Part shown: in pieces, positions 1 through 8,589 of the stretch | How the letters are laid out: every line of letters begins with the position of its first letter | How positions within the stretch are numbered: the stretch's first letter is position 1 | Source of the DNA: Listeria monocytogenes | GTDB lineage: Bacteria; Bacillota; Bacilli; Lactobacillales; Listeriaceae | Reading direction: 5' to 3' | Length of the DNA stretch: 64,000 nucleotides | Assembly: GCF_013282665.1 (NCBI RefSeq) | Contig: NZ_CP054041.1 | Span: 2,524,001 to 2,588,000, forward strand | The notes under the pieces: model-generated | What the model was told of the DNA's origin: nothing | Database searches by the model: none | Seen by the model: the letters and a program-made list of their open reading frames with translations, nothing else | Made by a program: the position numbers and the translations under genes

Positions 1-1363
1 GGCGCAAGAAATCGTTGACCACTTCATCATGAAATTACGTCTTGTAAAATTTGCTCGTACACCAGATTACAATGAATTATTCTCTGGAGATCCAACATGG
101 GTTACTGAATCCATCGGTGGTATTACGGAAGAAGGCGTTCCACTTGTAACGAAAAACTCGTTCCGTTTCTTGCACACTTTAGATAACTTAGGACCTGCTC
201 CAGAACCAAACTTAACAGTACTTTGGTCCACTCATTTACCATCAGGATTCAAGAAATTCTGTGCTAAAATGTCTATCAAAACATCTGCTATTCAATACGA
301 AAATGACGATGTTATGCGCCCTAAATGGGGAGATGACTATGCAATCGCATGTTGTGTATCTGCAATGCGCGTTGGTAAACAAATGCAATTCTTTGGTGCT
401 CGTGCCAACCTTGCTAAAACACTTCTTTACGCAATCAATGGTGGTGTCGATGAAAAATCTAAAGCACAAGTTGGACCTGCTTATCGTCCAGTTGAAGGCG
501 ACGTATTAGACTACAAAGAAGTAATGGAAAAATATGATGCAATGATGGAATGGATTGCAGAACTTTACCTTAATACATTAAATGTTATTCACTATATGCA
601 TGATAAATACGCTTATGAACGTATCGAAATGGCTTTACATGATACAGAAGTATTACGTACTATGGCAACTGGTATCGCTGGACTTTCTGTTGCAGCTGAC
701 TCCTTATCTGCTATTAAATATGCTACTGTTCGTCCAATTCGTGACGAAGATGGCATCGTGGTTGATTATGAAATCGAAGGCGACTATCCTAAATACGGAA
801 ACAATGATGACCGTGTAGATGAAATCGCAGTTGAGCTTCTAAAAACATTTATGACTAAAGTGAGAAAACATAAAACATACCGTGATGCAGTTCACACAAC
901 TTCTGTTCTTACAATCACTTCTAACGTGGTGTATGGTAAGAAAACTGGTAACACTCCAGACGGACGTCGTGCAGGCGAACCATTTGCACCAGGTGCGAAC
1001 CCAATGCATGGCCGTGATACAAAAGGTGCTTTAGCTTCTCTATCTTCTGTTGCTAAACTTCCTTACGAATATGGTCAAGATGGTATTTCTAACACATTCT
1101 CTATCGTACCAAAAGCTTTAGGTCGCGAAGACGAATCTCAAATCAATAACCTAGTTGCAATGCTAGATGGTTATTCTACAAAAATGGGACATCACTTAAA
1201 CATCAACGTATTCAATCGTGATACATTACTTGATGCGATGGATCACCCAGAAGAGTATCCACAATTAACAATCCGTGTATCCGGATATGCAGTTAACTTC
1301 ATCAAATTAACTCGTGAACAACAATTAGACGTTATTCACCGTACAATGCACGAATCCATGTAA
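1..1363 (+). CDS. pflB: Formate acetyltransferase (pyruvate formate-lyase), 3' part
   Basis: Cleaves pyruvate with CoA to acetyl-CoA and formate in anaerobic fermentation; cytoplasmic glycyl-radical enzyme. The gene is cut by the window edge. The frame is open from base 2, so the ATG at 29 is internal and about 454 C-terminal residues of a roughly 740-residue family remain. The adjacent catalytic cysteines (AIACCVSAM) are at 350-355. The glycyl-radical motif RVSGYAVNF is near the C-terminus, with the radical Gly codon at 1283-1285. The activating enzyme gene follows after a hairpin, the usual arrangement. Family assignment is very secure; only the N-terminal domain is unseen. Confidence 0.97.
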   Translation, partial: AQEIVDHFIMKLRLVKFARTPDYNELFSGDPTWVTESIGGITEEGVPLVTKNSFRFLHTLDNLGPAPEPNLTVLWSTHLPSGFKKFCAKMSIKTSAIQYENDDVMRPKWGDDYAIACCVSAMRVGKQMQFFGARANLAKTLLYAINGGVDEKSKAQVGPAYRPVEGDVLDYKEVMEKYDAMMEWIAELYLNTLNVIHYMHDKYAYERIEMALHDTEVLRTMATGIAGLSVAADSLSAIKYATVRPIRDEDGIVVDYEIEGDYPKYGNNDDRVDEIAVELLKTFMTKVRKHKTYRDAVHTTSVLTITSNVVYGKKTGNTPDGRRAGEPFAPGANPMHGRDTKGALASLSSVAKLPYEYGQDGISNTFSIVPKALGREDESQINNLVAMLDGYSTKMGHHLNINVFNRDTLLDAMDHPEEYPQLTIRVSGYAVNFIKLTREQQLDVIHRTMHESM

Positions 1364-1384
1364 TAATTAGGCGAGAACGCTTTG

Positions 1385-1420
1385 ACAAGGATTGCTCACC
1401 GTAGCAATCCTTGTTATTTA
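1385..1420 (+). terminator. Hairpin between pflB and pflA
   Basis: Perfect 12-bp inverted repeat (1385-1396 with 1403-1414) around a 6-nt loop, followed by TATTTA rather than a solid T run. It could be a leaky terminator or a 3' stabilising hairpin that sets pflB above pflA expression (inference). Confidence 0.6.
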
Positions 1421-1439
1421 GGAAAGGAAGAGGAGAATT

Positions 1440-2186
1440 ATGACAGAGGTTTTAGGAAGAGTTCATTCAGTAGAAACAATGGGAACAGTAGACGGTCCAG
1501 GTATCCGCTTTATTGTTTTTATGCAGGGGTGTTTACTTCGTTGCCAATTTTGTCATAATCCCGATACTTGGAAAATTGGTACAGGCACGGAACGTTCTGC
1601 TCAAGATGTATTCAACGAAGCGATTAAGTATAAAGAGTTTTGGGATGCATCTGGTGGCGGAGTGACAGTTAGTGGCGGTGAACCATTACTTCAAGTAGAT
1701 TTCCTAATTGAGTTTTTCACGCTATGTAAAGCAGCAGGCGTGCACACAACTATTGACTCTTGTGGCGGTTGTTTCACACGTGATCCGGAATTTATCGAAA
1801 AGTTGGATCGTTTGATGGAAGTAACCGATTTAATTTTACTGGATATTAAACAAATTAATCCAGAAAAACATTTAAAATTGACGACCAAATCCAATGCACC
1901 AATTATCGATTTTGCTCATTATTTACGCGATAAAGAGCAACCGATTTGGATTAGACACGTGCTAATTCCAACCAAGACAGATGATCCAGAAGATTTAACA
2001 AAGCTCCACGAATTCATTCAAACTCTTCCAAATGTAAAACAAGTGGATGTACTTCCATACCATACAATGGGCGTTTATAAGTGGAAAGAAATGGGCATTC
2101 GTTATCCGTTAGAAGGGATTGAGGCGCCAGAAGAAGAAGTGGTAGCACTTGCAAATAAAATCTTAGAAACTAGTAGTTATAAATAG
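1440..2186 (+). CDS. pflA: Pyruvate formate-lyase activating enzyme
   Basis: Radical SAM enzyme that installs the glycyl radical on PflB. At 248 residues it has the family's usual length. The 4Fe-4S/SAM motif CxxxCxxC is visible as GCLLRCQFCHNP near residue 30, after the typical MGTVDGPGIRF segment, and the glycine-rich SGGGVTVSGGEPL SAM-binding stretch follows. The ATG at 1440 has an SD of the AGGAAAGGAAGAGGAG type. It sits 76 bp after pflB and is followed by a strong terminator, so it is probably co-transcribed with pflB through the intergenic hairpin. Confidence 0.97.
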   Translation: MTEVLGRVHSVETMGTVDGPGIRFIVFMQGCLLRCQFCHNPDTWKIGTGTERSAQDVFNEAIKYKEFWDASGGGVTVSGGEPLLQVDFLIEFFTLCKAAGVHTTIDSCGGCFTRDPEFIEKLDRLMEVTDLILLDIKQINPEKHLKLTTKSNAPIIDFAHYLRDKEQPIWIRHVLIPTKTDDPEDLTKLHEFIQTLPNVKQVDVLPYHTMGVYKWKEMGIRYPLEGIEAPEEEVVALANKILETSSYK

Positions 2187-2221
2187 TAAAAACCGGCGAA
2201 CTTAGTATTCGCCGGTTTTTT
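2187..2221. terminator. Bidirectional terminator, pflA / ladR
   Basis: CCGGCGAA at 2193-2200 pairs with TTCGCCGG at 2208-2215, flanked by an A run on the left and six T on the right. It serves convergent pflA (+) and ladR (-); the ladR stop codon lies in the T run. Confidence 0.9.
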
Positions 2222-2750
2222 ATAGTATTTTATACATTTCCTCACACCATTTTAATTCGGTTTGAATCAAATCTAATCGTCTTGCATAGACTTGATAAGA
2301 CATGTTTTTTAGCTTATCTTGTTTGGTTTTTAGGTCAAATAATTTAGCGAAATGATCCAGTGTTTCTTCAATTAAACCTAATTGTTCTTTTAAATAGCTT
2401 TCTCTTTCTTGAATAAGCCCTTTGGTTCTGGCATTGTTTAGCCAGTCGAGCTGTACTTTTGTTGTAAATTCATCTCGTGTGACAGGGATTTTAAGTGGTG
2501 TTTCCGACCATTCAAGCAGGGAGTCTAAGCCGGTTTGTGTGATAGTATAGACTTTTTTATCAGGCTTTTTATCTTGGGAATGCTTATGGACAACTAAAAA
2601 CCCTGCTTTTTCTAACTTAGATAAAGAAGGATATATTTGGCTATGATGTGTATTTTGCATAATTCGAAGCCGGTTAGCGAGTTCATAACCACTAGATGCT
2701 TCACGAGCAATCATTTGTAATAACGTATATTCTAAAACATTTGGTATCAT
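2220..2750 (-). CDS. ladR: PadR-family transcriptional repressor LadR
   Basis: 176-residue PadR-type regulator. An N-terminal winged helix (residues about 5-80; ASSGYELANRL, then IYPSLSKLEKAGFL recognition and wing region) precedes a C-terminal coiled dimerisation domain of the Vir_AT_2 type (about 95-175). It is divergent from an MFS drug exporter, the PadR/efflux arrangement described in Listeria as LadR repressing MdrL. The ATG at 2750 follows an AGAGGTG SD. Its promoter (-35 TTTACT, -10 TACAAT) carries in its spacer one arm of an inverted repeat whose other arm lies in the mdrL promoter, which suggests autorepression (inference). Confidence 0.92.
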   Translation of the reverse strand: MIPNVLEYTLLQMIAREASSGYELANRLRIMQNTHHSQIYPSLSKLEKAGFLVVHKHSQDKKPDKKVYTITQTGLDSLLEWSETPLKIPVTRDEFTTKVQLDWLNNARTKGLIQERESYLKEQLGLIEETLDHFAKLFDLKTKQDKLKNMSYQVYARRLDLIQTELKWCEEMYKIL

Positions 2751-2782
2751 ACAATAGCACCTCTAAATTTCTATTTAACTTT

Positions 2783-2811
2783 ATTGTAAGCGATAAACAC
2801 TAATAAGTAAA
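2783..2811 (-). promoter_or_regulatory. ladR promoter
   Basis: On the minus strand TTTACT (2806-2811), 17-nt spacer, TACAAT (2783-2788). The spacer contains the ATTAGTGTTTATC arm of the putative operator. Confidence 0.7.
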
Positions 2812-2864
2812 ATAGTTATATATGTAATAAATTATATATGTAAATATTGACATTAGTATTTATC
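2792..2864. promoter_or_regulatory. Putative LadR operator region
   Basis: GATAAACACTAAT (2792-2804) is inverted as ATTAGTATTTATC (2852-2864), 12 of 13 matching. Between them TTATATATGTAA occurs twice as a direct repeat (2816-2827 and 2832-2843), 16 bp apart. The outer arms fall in the spacers of the ladR and mdrL promoters. The assignment to LadR is inferred from position. Confidence 0.55.
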
Positions 2865-2875
2865 AGGCGTAATAT
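2847..2875 (+). promoter_or_regulatory. mdrL promoter
   Basis: TTGACA (2847-2852), 17-nt spacer, TAATAT (2870-2875); transcription would start near 2882. This rules out a TTG at 2881 as the start codon. Confidence 0.85.
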
Positions 2876-2916
2876 TATAATTGAGTTTTATTTGGAAAGG
2901 GAAGTGTAGTTGTATT

Positions 2917-4110
2917 ATGATGACAGACAAGGAAATGAATACGGGGAAATGGATAACAGCAGCAGCTAGTTTGCTTGCGTTTATGGGAATAGGGGTTGTT
3001 GATCCACTTTTACCTTCTATTGCAGAAAGTATTGGGGCGTCTCATTCGCAAGTAGAAATGTTATTTACCGCTTATATTTTTACTATGGCGATTATGATGA
3101 TTCCGATTGGGATCGTTGCAGGAAAGCTTGGAGATAAAAAGTTAATCGTTATCGGATTATTTATTGTTACTATTTTTGCATTATTATGTGGTTTATCTGA
3201 TACAATTGGTGCTTTATCTATTTTTCGGGCTGGTTGGGGTTTTGGTAACTCAATGTTCATGGCTACTGCGATGACAATGCTTATTGCTTTATCAGAAACA
3301 CCAGGACATGCAATTGGGATTTACGAAGCTTCTATGGGTCTAGGGATGGCATTTGGACCGCTACTCGGAGGCATACTAGGTAATATTTCTTGGCGCTATC
3401 CGTTTTTCGCCACAGCTTGTCTAATTTTTATCGCATTTTTACTTATTTTATTTAAAGTCAAAGAACCGAAGAAAGTCGCACCAGCACCAACAGAGAAAAA
3501 TGAGGTTGCTATCAAGCAAATGCTCCATTTATTCAAATATCGACCATTTTTACAAATCGCTTTTAGTGGAATGTTTTATTATTATTGTTTCTTTACAATC
3601 TTAGCTTATTCGCCACTTATTCTTGGGTTATCAGCCATTCAAATTGGTTTTGTATTTTTCGCTTGGGGGTTATGCCTAGCACTTGGTTCAGCAAAAGTTT
3701 CACATGCTTTAGAAATCCGTTTTAATAGCAAACAAATCTTAAAAGGTTCTTTACTAGCATGTGCGGTCATTTTAGCTTTACTTGGATTTATTGATAATAC
3801 AGCAGTAGATATAGGTTTGATTGTTATTTCTGGGTTGATTTTAGGAATCAATAACGCGCTATTTACAACCACTGTCATGGAACATTCGCCGTATGCAAGA
3901 AGTGTGACTAGTGGAGCGTATAATTTTGTGCGTTGGTTAGGCGCTGCGTTTGCGCCACTTTGTTCTGGGTTACTCAGCGAAGCACTTGGTATGAAAATGC
4001 CGTTTATCGTTGCAAGCGTCATTTGTTTGGCGGGCATGGGATTACTATTTATTAAACTAAAACCAGCACATTTCGCTTTACAACAATCTACTTCGATAAA
4101 AAGTGAATAA
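2917..4110 (+). CDS. mdrL: MFS multidrug efflux transporter MdrL
   Basis: 397-residue, 12-helix major facilitator of the DHA1 drug:proton antiporter type in the cytoplasmic membrane. The N-half shows the conserved helix 2-3 loop (GKLGDKK) and a motif-C-like GMAFGPLLGG segment in helix 5, typical of exporters. A cytoplasmic linker with PAPTEKNEV separates the two six-helix halves. The frame extends upstream to a TTG at 2881, but the predicted transcript starts there, so the ATG at 2917 behind GGAAAGGGAAG was chosen (ATG 2920 also possible). Divergent from ladR and probably repressed by it. Known Listeria MdrL exports dyes, antibiotics and metals; substrates here are inferred. Confidence 0.92.
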   Translation: MMTDKEMNTGKWITAAASLLAFMGIGVVDPLLPSIAESIGASHSQVEMLFTAYIFTMAIMMIPIGIVAGKLGDKKLIVIGLFIVTIFALLCGLSDTIGALSIFRAGWGFGNSMFMATAMTMLIALSETPGHAIGIYEASMGLGMAFGPLLGGILGNISWRYPFFATACLIFIAFLLILFKVKEPKKVAPAPTEKNEVAIKQMLHLFKYRPFLQIAFSGMFYYYCFFTILAYSPLILGLSAIQIGFVFFAWGLCLALGSAKVSHALEIRFNSKQILKGSLLACAVILALLGFIDNTAVDIGLIVISGLILGINNALFTTTVMEHSPYARSVTSGAYNFVRWLGAAFAPLCSGLLSEALGMKMPFIVASVICLAGMGLLFIKLKPAHFALQQSTSIKSE

Positions 4111-4114
4111 AATT

Positions 4115-4149
4115 AAAAGGCTGAGTTAAAATACGCTCAGTCTTTTTTT
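4115..4149 (+). terminator. mdrL terminator
   Basis: AAAGGCTGAG (4116-4125) pairs with CTCAGTCTTT (4136-4145) with one G-U, followed by a run of T. Confidence 0.85.
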
Positions 4150-4163
4150 ATGCTAAAAATTAA

Positions 4164-4188
4164 TTATTTAACGTTTATCGTTAAATAA
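4164..4188. promoter_or_regulatory. Perfect palindrome upstream of the DUF2975 promoter
   Basis: TTATTTAACG and CGTTAAATAA form 10-bp arms around a 5-nt centre, ending 2 bp before the -35 box at 4191. It looks like an operator or activator site; the small HTH protein two genes on is a candidate ligand (inference). Confidence 0.55.
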
Positions 4189-4190
4189 CA

Positions 4191-4220
4191 TTGACTTTTA
4201 TACTTTCTACTAGTTATAAT
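4191..4220 (+). promoter_or_regulatory. Promoter of the DUF2975-HTH-P-loop cassette
   Basis: TTGACT (4191-4196), 18-nt spacer, TATAAT (4215-4220). Confidence 0.8.
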
Positions 4221-4245
4221 TTAGAAAAAAAGGGAGAGATTGTAT

Positions 4246-4794
4246 ATGAAGCTAAAACGTTTGCAAAAAATGAGTTATTTTCTACATATTGCACTTAAAA
4301 TTTTATCGATTAGTTCTGTCATAATGGCTATAATTGCCGTTTTAATGAAGCTTTTTAGTAGCAAAAATGTTATGATAAATAAACTAGAATCTGATACAAT
4401 ATTTTATTTTCAAACGGAACTTTTTGTCGGTGAGAATAATCTGCCATATGTTGAGACAGAGGAATGGATTTTAGTTGGCATTGCTGTTTTTTCTAGTATG
4501 ATACTTGCCTATTTATTATGGACTGCAAGTATGATTTTTAAAGATTTAGCTGCTAATTTTACGCCTTTTAGTGATATTATTGTTAGTAGATTGCGAAGAA
4601 TTGCTGTCTTAATGCTTATTTACGCACTAGTACCGCAAATTGTTTATTCTATTTTGCATACCGTACTTATACCTGGTTATAGCATTCATTTTGGGCTAAA
4701 CATGTCATTTTTCTTTGCACTTATTTTTTATTGTTTAACAGAAATATTTCGTTATGGCGCATTTTTGCAAAAAGAATCCGATGAAACTTTATGA
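4246..4794 (+). CDS. DUF2975 membrane protein (YoaS-like)
   Basis: 182-residue integral membrane protein with four predicted helices (about residues 14-36, 70-95, 115-140, 150-172) and an extracytoplasmic loop between helices 1 and 2. It matches the DUF2975 family, whose function is unknown and which is often followed by a small Cro/CI-like regulator, as here and as I recall for yoaS-yozG of Bacillus. A TTG at 4240 touches the AGGGAGAG SD, so the ATG at 4246 (7 nt spacing) is the start. The HTH gene begins 15 bp downstream. A regulator-sensor role is guesswork. Confidence 0.8.
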   Translation: MKLKRLQKMSYFLHIALKILSISSVIMAIIAVLMKLFSSKNVMINKLESDTIFYFQTELFVGENNLPYVETEEWILVGIAVFSSMILAYLLWTASMIFKDLAANFTPFSDIIVSRLRRIAVLMLIYALVPQIVYSILHTVLIPGYSIHFGLNMSFFFALIFYCLTEIFRYGAFLQKESDETL

Positions 4795-4809
4795 TTGGAG
4801 CGAAAAACA

Positions 4810-5037
4810 ATGGCAATTGTATTGAGGCTGGATCGAATAATGGCCGACCGTAAAATATCGTTAAACCAGCTGTCCCAAGAAGTTGGTGTAGCAAATGTAA
4901 ACTTATCCAAAATAAAAACTGGTAAAGTAAGCGCCATTCGATTTTCTACTTTAAACGAAATATGCAAAGTCTTAAACTGTCAACCAGGTGATATTTTGGA
5001 GTATGTTGCGGATGATTCTCTTGAAACCGAACTTTAA
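4810..5037 (+). CDS. Small Cro/CI-type HTH regulator (YozG-like)
   Basis: 75-residue single-domain helix-turn-helix protein of the HTH_26 type. The helices span about residues 5-60, with LNQLSQEVGVANVNLSKIKTG as the HTH and a C-terminal LNCQPGDILEYV segment typical of this family. The ATG at 4810 follows TTGGAG with 9 nt spacing. It is downstream of, and probably co-transcribed with, the DUF2975 gene. It likely regulates its own cassette through the palindrome at 4164-4188 (inference). Confidence 0.85.
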   Translation: MAIVLRLDRIMADRKISLNQLSQEVGVANVNLSKIKTGKVSAIRFSTLNEICKVLNCQPGDILEYVADDSLETEL

Positions 5038-5076
5038 ATGCGTTAGATTCGCCATACTTAGATAAGGAGCGCTTAA

Positions 5077-5610
5077 ATGAACAAACAAAATGAATTACAA
5101 ACTTTATTATCTAACAAGAAAAAAGTGTTAATAATCGGTCCTAACGGTGCTGGCAAATCAACTTTTGCTGCAAAACTCGGAAAACGTTTTGATTTTGAAG
5201 TCTGTCATTTAGATAAGCTTTTTTGGTTAGAGAATTGGAATGCAGTTGAAAAAGCGGATTTCGAGGATAAAGTGAACGGAATTCTGCGTTCTGAAAAAAA
5301 GTATATTATAGATGGTGATTATTTCTTTAATTTGGAGAAAAGACTCGAACATGCAGATTTAGTTATTTGGATAAAAATTCCATTGTTTCTGTGTGTAGCA
5401 AATATAGTTAAAAGAAGATTTAAATATATGACAAATGCGCGACCAGATGTAACTGAAGGCTGTGACGAAAAATTAAATTTATCATTTTTGCTGTATGCTT
5501 TAAAGTATAATAAGCGTTCTGGAAAACAAACGAAAGAATTATTGGATAATGTGTATGATAAAGAGTTGTTTGTTATTAACAATTATAAGAAATTGAAGAG
5601 TTATTGCTGA
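5077..5610 (+). CDS. P-loop kinase-like protein, FlaR/topology-modulation family
   Basis: 177-residue small P-loop NTPase. Walker A is GPNGAGKST near residue 22; CHLDKLFW and IIDGDYF, then ADLVIWI and RRFKY, match the adenylate-kinase-like family often labelled DNA topology modulation protein FlaR. That label comes from early Listeria work; the fold suggests a nucleotide or small-molecule kinase, and the real substrate is unknown. The ATG at 5077 follows AAGGAG. It is 39 bp after the HTH gene and may be the last cistron of that cassette. The C-terminus ends shortly after the last helix. Confidence 0.75.
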   Translation: MNKQNELQTLLSNKKKVLIIGPNGAGKSTFAAKLGKRFDFEVCHLDKLFWLENWNAVEKADFEDKVNGILRSEKKYIIDGDYFFNLEKRLEHADLVIWIKIPLFLCVANIVKRRFKYMTNARPDVTEGCDEKLNLSFLLYALKYNKRSGKQTKELLDNVYDKELFVINNYKKLKSYC

Positions 5611-5652
5611 TAAACAGCCGATGAATGCTTGGGATAAGTGTTTATTGGTTGT

Positions 5653-5756
<104 letters not shown>

Positions 5757-6036
5757 TTACAATTACATAAGAAATGATGGTTGTTTGAAAGTTTTTTCGA
5801 ATGGTGTATTTGCTCATATGCCTAATGCTTTGTTTAGTGGATTTTCTCGCATTATCAGTAATTTGAGGAATAATTAAAAAGGTAAATAAAATTTTTTTAT
5901 GGTGTATCATAATGTCCTCCCGCTTGTTATAATAATTACATTCTATCACCGAAATCGTACAAATACTTATTTATGAGGAAAACTTCATAAAATGAATTAT
6001 CGATTTGTTCACAAAAAAAGACAAAAATGAAATCAT

Positions 6037-6076
6037 AAAAAAGCTAAAATCAACTATTAGCTGACTTTAGCTTTTT
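6037..6076. terminator. Terminator downstream of the thiolase gene
   Basis: AAAAAGCTAAA (6038-6048) pairs with TTTAGCTTTTT (6066-6076); on the minus strand the stem is followed by T residues. Confidence 0.8.
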
Positions 6077-6098
6077 ATTACTATTAAATTTACTACTA

Positions 6099-7268
6099 TC
6101 AAGCTCTTTCAAGGATAATGGCAATACCAATACCGCCACCAACGCATAAGGAAGCTACGCCGATATGCTTATTTTCATGTTTTAATTCATTTAATAAGGA
6201 GGCAATAATGCGTGCACCGGAAGCTCCAATCGGATGACCTAGTGCAATTGCTCCACCATAAATATTAAGTTTCTCTTCTGGGATTTTCAAATCACGAGCT
6301 ACTGCAACAGATTGCGATGCAAAAGCTTCATTTAAATGAAATAGATCAATGTCATCGATAGAATATCCGCCTTTAATTAATGCTTCATTTACTGCATAGT
6401 AAGGCGCATAACCCATATATGCTGGATCAACACCAACTTCTGAAGTTACTTTGATTGTCGCGATATAAGGAATATTTTCGGCAATGGCCTTTTCCTTTGA
6501 CATTAAAATAAGCGCAGAAGCTCCGTCATTGATACCGGAAGCATTACCAGCTGTGACTGTTCCATCTTCTTTAAATACACTTTTCAATGTAGCTAGTTTT
6601 TCTAAAGTAGAATTCGCGCGAATTGTTTCGTCAGCTTCGAAAAATGAACCATCTGGAAGTTTCACTGGAATTATTTCTTCTTCAAAAAGGTTTTTTTCTT
6701 GCGCACGAGCAGCTTTCATTTGCGAATTATGGGCAAACTTATCTTGCTCTTCTCTTGAAACGGCATATTTATCTGCCACATTTTCTGCAGTAATTCCCAT
6801 GTGGTATTCCCCGTAAACATCTGTAAGTCCGTCAATAAGCATGCTGTTTTTTAGATTTTTAGGGTTGATTTCTTCACCAGCTAGTTCCGGGTTAAGTAGT
6901 AAGGGTGCTTGGGACATATTTTCGGTCCCTCCTACTGCAACGATATCAGCCTCCCCTAGTTGAATTGCTTGTCTGCCCAGCATAACCGCTTTTAAACCAG
7001 ATCCACAAACTTCATTGATTGTGACTCCGGGTACTTTATAAGGAATACCTGATTTAATAGCAATTTGTCTAGCAACATTTTGACCAAGACCGGCTTGCAA
7101 AACGTTACCAAAAATAACTTGATCTACGCGGTCTGGAGCAATGTTGGCTCTTTCTAAAACACCTTGAAGAGCGGTAGCGCCAAGGTCTACTGCATTAACA
7201 TCTTTCAAACTACCACCAAATTTTCCAATTGGTGTTCTAACTGCATCTATTATAACTACTTCTTTCAT
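6099..7268 (-). CDS. Acetyl-CoA C-acetyltransferase (thiolase)
   Basis: Condenses two acetyl-CoA to acetoacetyl-CoA. It is a 389-residue cytoplasmic biosynthetic thiolase. Catalytic residues are visible: nucleophile Cys88 in NEVCGSGLKA, the GHPIGASGAR histidine motif, and the C-terminal CVGGGIG cysteine loop. The ATG at 7268 follows AAAGGAG. It is divergent from HMG-CoA synthase, so the first two mevalonate-pathway steps share one intergenic region; this makes isoprenoid synthesis the likely main role over fatty-acid breakdown (inference from context). Confidence 0.95.
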   Translation of the reverse strand: MKEVVIIDAVRTPIGKFGGSLKDVNAVDLGATALQGVLERANIAPDRVDQVIFGNVLQAGLGQNVARQIAIKSGIPYKVPGVTINEVCGSGLKAVMLGRQAIQLGEADIVAVGGTENMSQAPLLLNPELAGEEINPKNLKNSMLIDGLTDVYGEYHMGITAENVADKYAVSREEQDKFAHNSQMKAARAQEKNLFEEEIIPVKLPDGSFFEADETIRANSTLEKLATLKSVFKEDGTVTAGNASGINDGASALILMSKEKAIAENIPYIATIKVTSEVGVDPAYMGYAPYYAVNEALIKGGYSIDDIDLFHLNEAFASQSVAVARDLKIPEEKLNIYGGAIALGHPIGASGARIIASLLNELKHENKHIGVASLCVGGGIGIAIILERA

Positions 7269-7346
7269 AGCAATCTCCTTTAAATGTAATCTATCCGTAT
7301 TATATCATGAAACTAGCTAAAAACTCACTAGATTAAGCCCAATGTA

Positions 7347-7375
7347 TTGTATTTTATGCATTTTTCTACTAAAAT
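7347..7375 (+). promoter_or_regulatory. mvaS promoter
   Basis: TTGTAT (7347-7352), 17 nt, TAAAAT (7370-7375), upstream of the mvaS SD. Confidence 0.7.
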
Positions 7376-7417
7376 TAAGGTACTTACAAATAAAATATAA
7401 AGGACTTGAATGTACAT

Positions 7418-8584
7418 ATGAAAATTGGAATTGATAAAATAGGTTTTTATACTCCTGCATTTTATGTTGATATGACAGAACTTGCTGAAGCTAGAAATAT
7501 TGATCCTAACAAATTTACTATTGGAATTGGCCAAGATAAAATGGCTTTTGCACCAATTACGCAAGATTCCGTAACCATGGGCGCAAACGCAGCTTTACAA
7601 ATTTTAGATGAAGAAGATTTGAAAAAAATTGATTTAGTTATTTTAGCAACAGAATCAGGAATTGACGAATCAAAAGCTGGTGCGGTTTATATTCATCGTT
7701 TATTAGGTATTCAACCCTTCTCCCGTGCTATCGAAATAAAAGAAGCATGCTACGGAGCTACTGCTGGTATTAATTTAGCGAAAGATTATGTCGCAAAACA
7801 TCCTGATAGTAAGGTGCTTGTCATCGGATCGGATATTGCTCGTTACGGCCTTGCAACTGGCGGTGAAGCAACGCAAGGTGCAGGAGCTGTGGCAATGGTT
7901 ATTGCAGCTAATCCGCGCTGTATCACGCTCGAGGACGACAGTGTGTTCTATACAGAAGATATCATGGATTTTTGGCGCCCGGTTTATTCCGAATATGCTT
8001 GTGTAGAAGGTAAATATTCAACAGAGCAATACATCCACTTCTTCCAAACTATTTGGGAAAAGTATTCAGCAAAATTTGGCAAGAATTTAGAAGATTTTGC
8101 AGCTATTTGTTTCCATTTACCATATACAAAAATGGGTAAAAAAGCGTTAGATACCATTATTGAAACTGCTCCGAGTGAAGTGCAAGAAAGATTGTTGGAA
8201 AATTATCGTCTAAGTACCCTTTATAGCCGTAATGTCGGTAATATTTACACGGGTTCCCTTTATTTAAGCTTTATTTCGCTTTTAGACAATCAAGCAGATT
8301 TACAAGCAGAGGATAAAATTGGCTTCTTTAGTTATGGTTCTGGGGCTGTTGGTGAGTTTTTCCACGGTGTACTTCAACCTGACTATAAAAAATATATCCG
8401 TAAAGACGAACACGCTGAATTATTAGCAAACCGTACGAAACTCGCTATTTCGGACTATGAAACGAAATTCAAACAACAATTACCTAAAGATGGTTCGACG
8501 TTTGAAGTCGATCCTGCTAGTGACCCAGCAGCGATTGTATTAACTGGAATTCAAGATCACAAACGACAATATATAAAAAAATAA
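7418..8584 (+). CDS. mvaS: Hydroxymethylglutaryl-CoA synthase
   Basis: Condenses acetyl-CoA with acetoacetyl-CoA to HMG-CoA, the second mevalonate-pathway step. 388 residues, the normal bacterial length. The catalytic triad is in place: Glu79 (ATESGIDESK), Cys111 (EACYGATAGI) and the His of CFHLPYTKMGKKA. The frame reaches a TTG at 7406, only 1 nt from the AAAGGA SD, so the ATG at 7418 was chosen. Divergent from the thiolase gene and ended by a bidirectional terminator. Confidence 0.96.
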   Translation: MKIGIDKIGFYTPAFYVDMTELAEARNIDPNKFTIGIGQDKMAFAPITQDSVTMGANAALQILDEEDLKKIDLVILATESGIDESKAGAVYIHRLLGIQPFSRAIEIKEACYGATAGINLAKDYVAKHPDSKVLVIGSDIARYGLATGGEATQGAGAVAMVIAANPRCITLEDDSVFYTEDIMDFWRPVYSEYACVEGKYSTEQYIHFFQTIWEKYSAKFGKNLEDFAAICFHLPYTKMGKKALDTIIETAPSEVQERLLENYRLSTLYSRNVGNIYTGSLYLSFISLLDNQADLQAEDKIGFFSYGSGAVGEFFHGVLQPDYKKYIRKDEHAELLANRTKLAISDYETKFKQQLPKDGSTFEVDPASDPAAIVLTGIQDHKRQYIKK

Positions 8585-8589
8585 TCCAA

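Noticed and set aside
2881-2916. TTG start for mdrL at 2881
   Set aside because: It coincides with the predicted transcription start, has no SD, and an SD-backed ATG follows at 2917.
3639-4037. 132-codon frame antisense to mdrL
   Set aside because: No SD, no recognisable protein, and it lies fully within a clear transporter gene.
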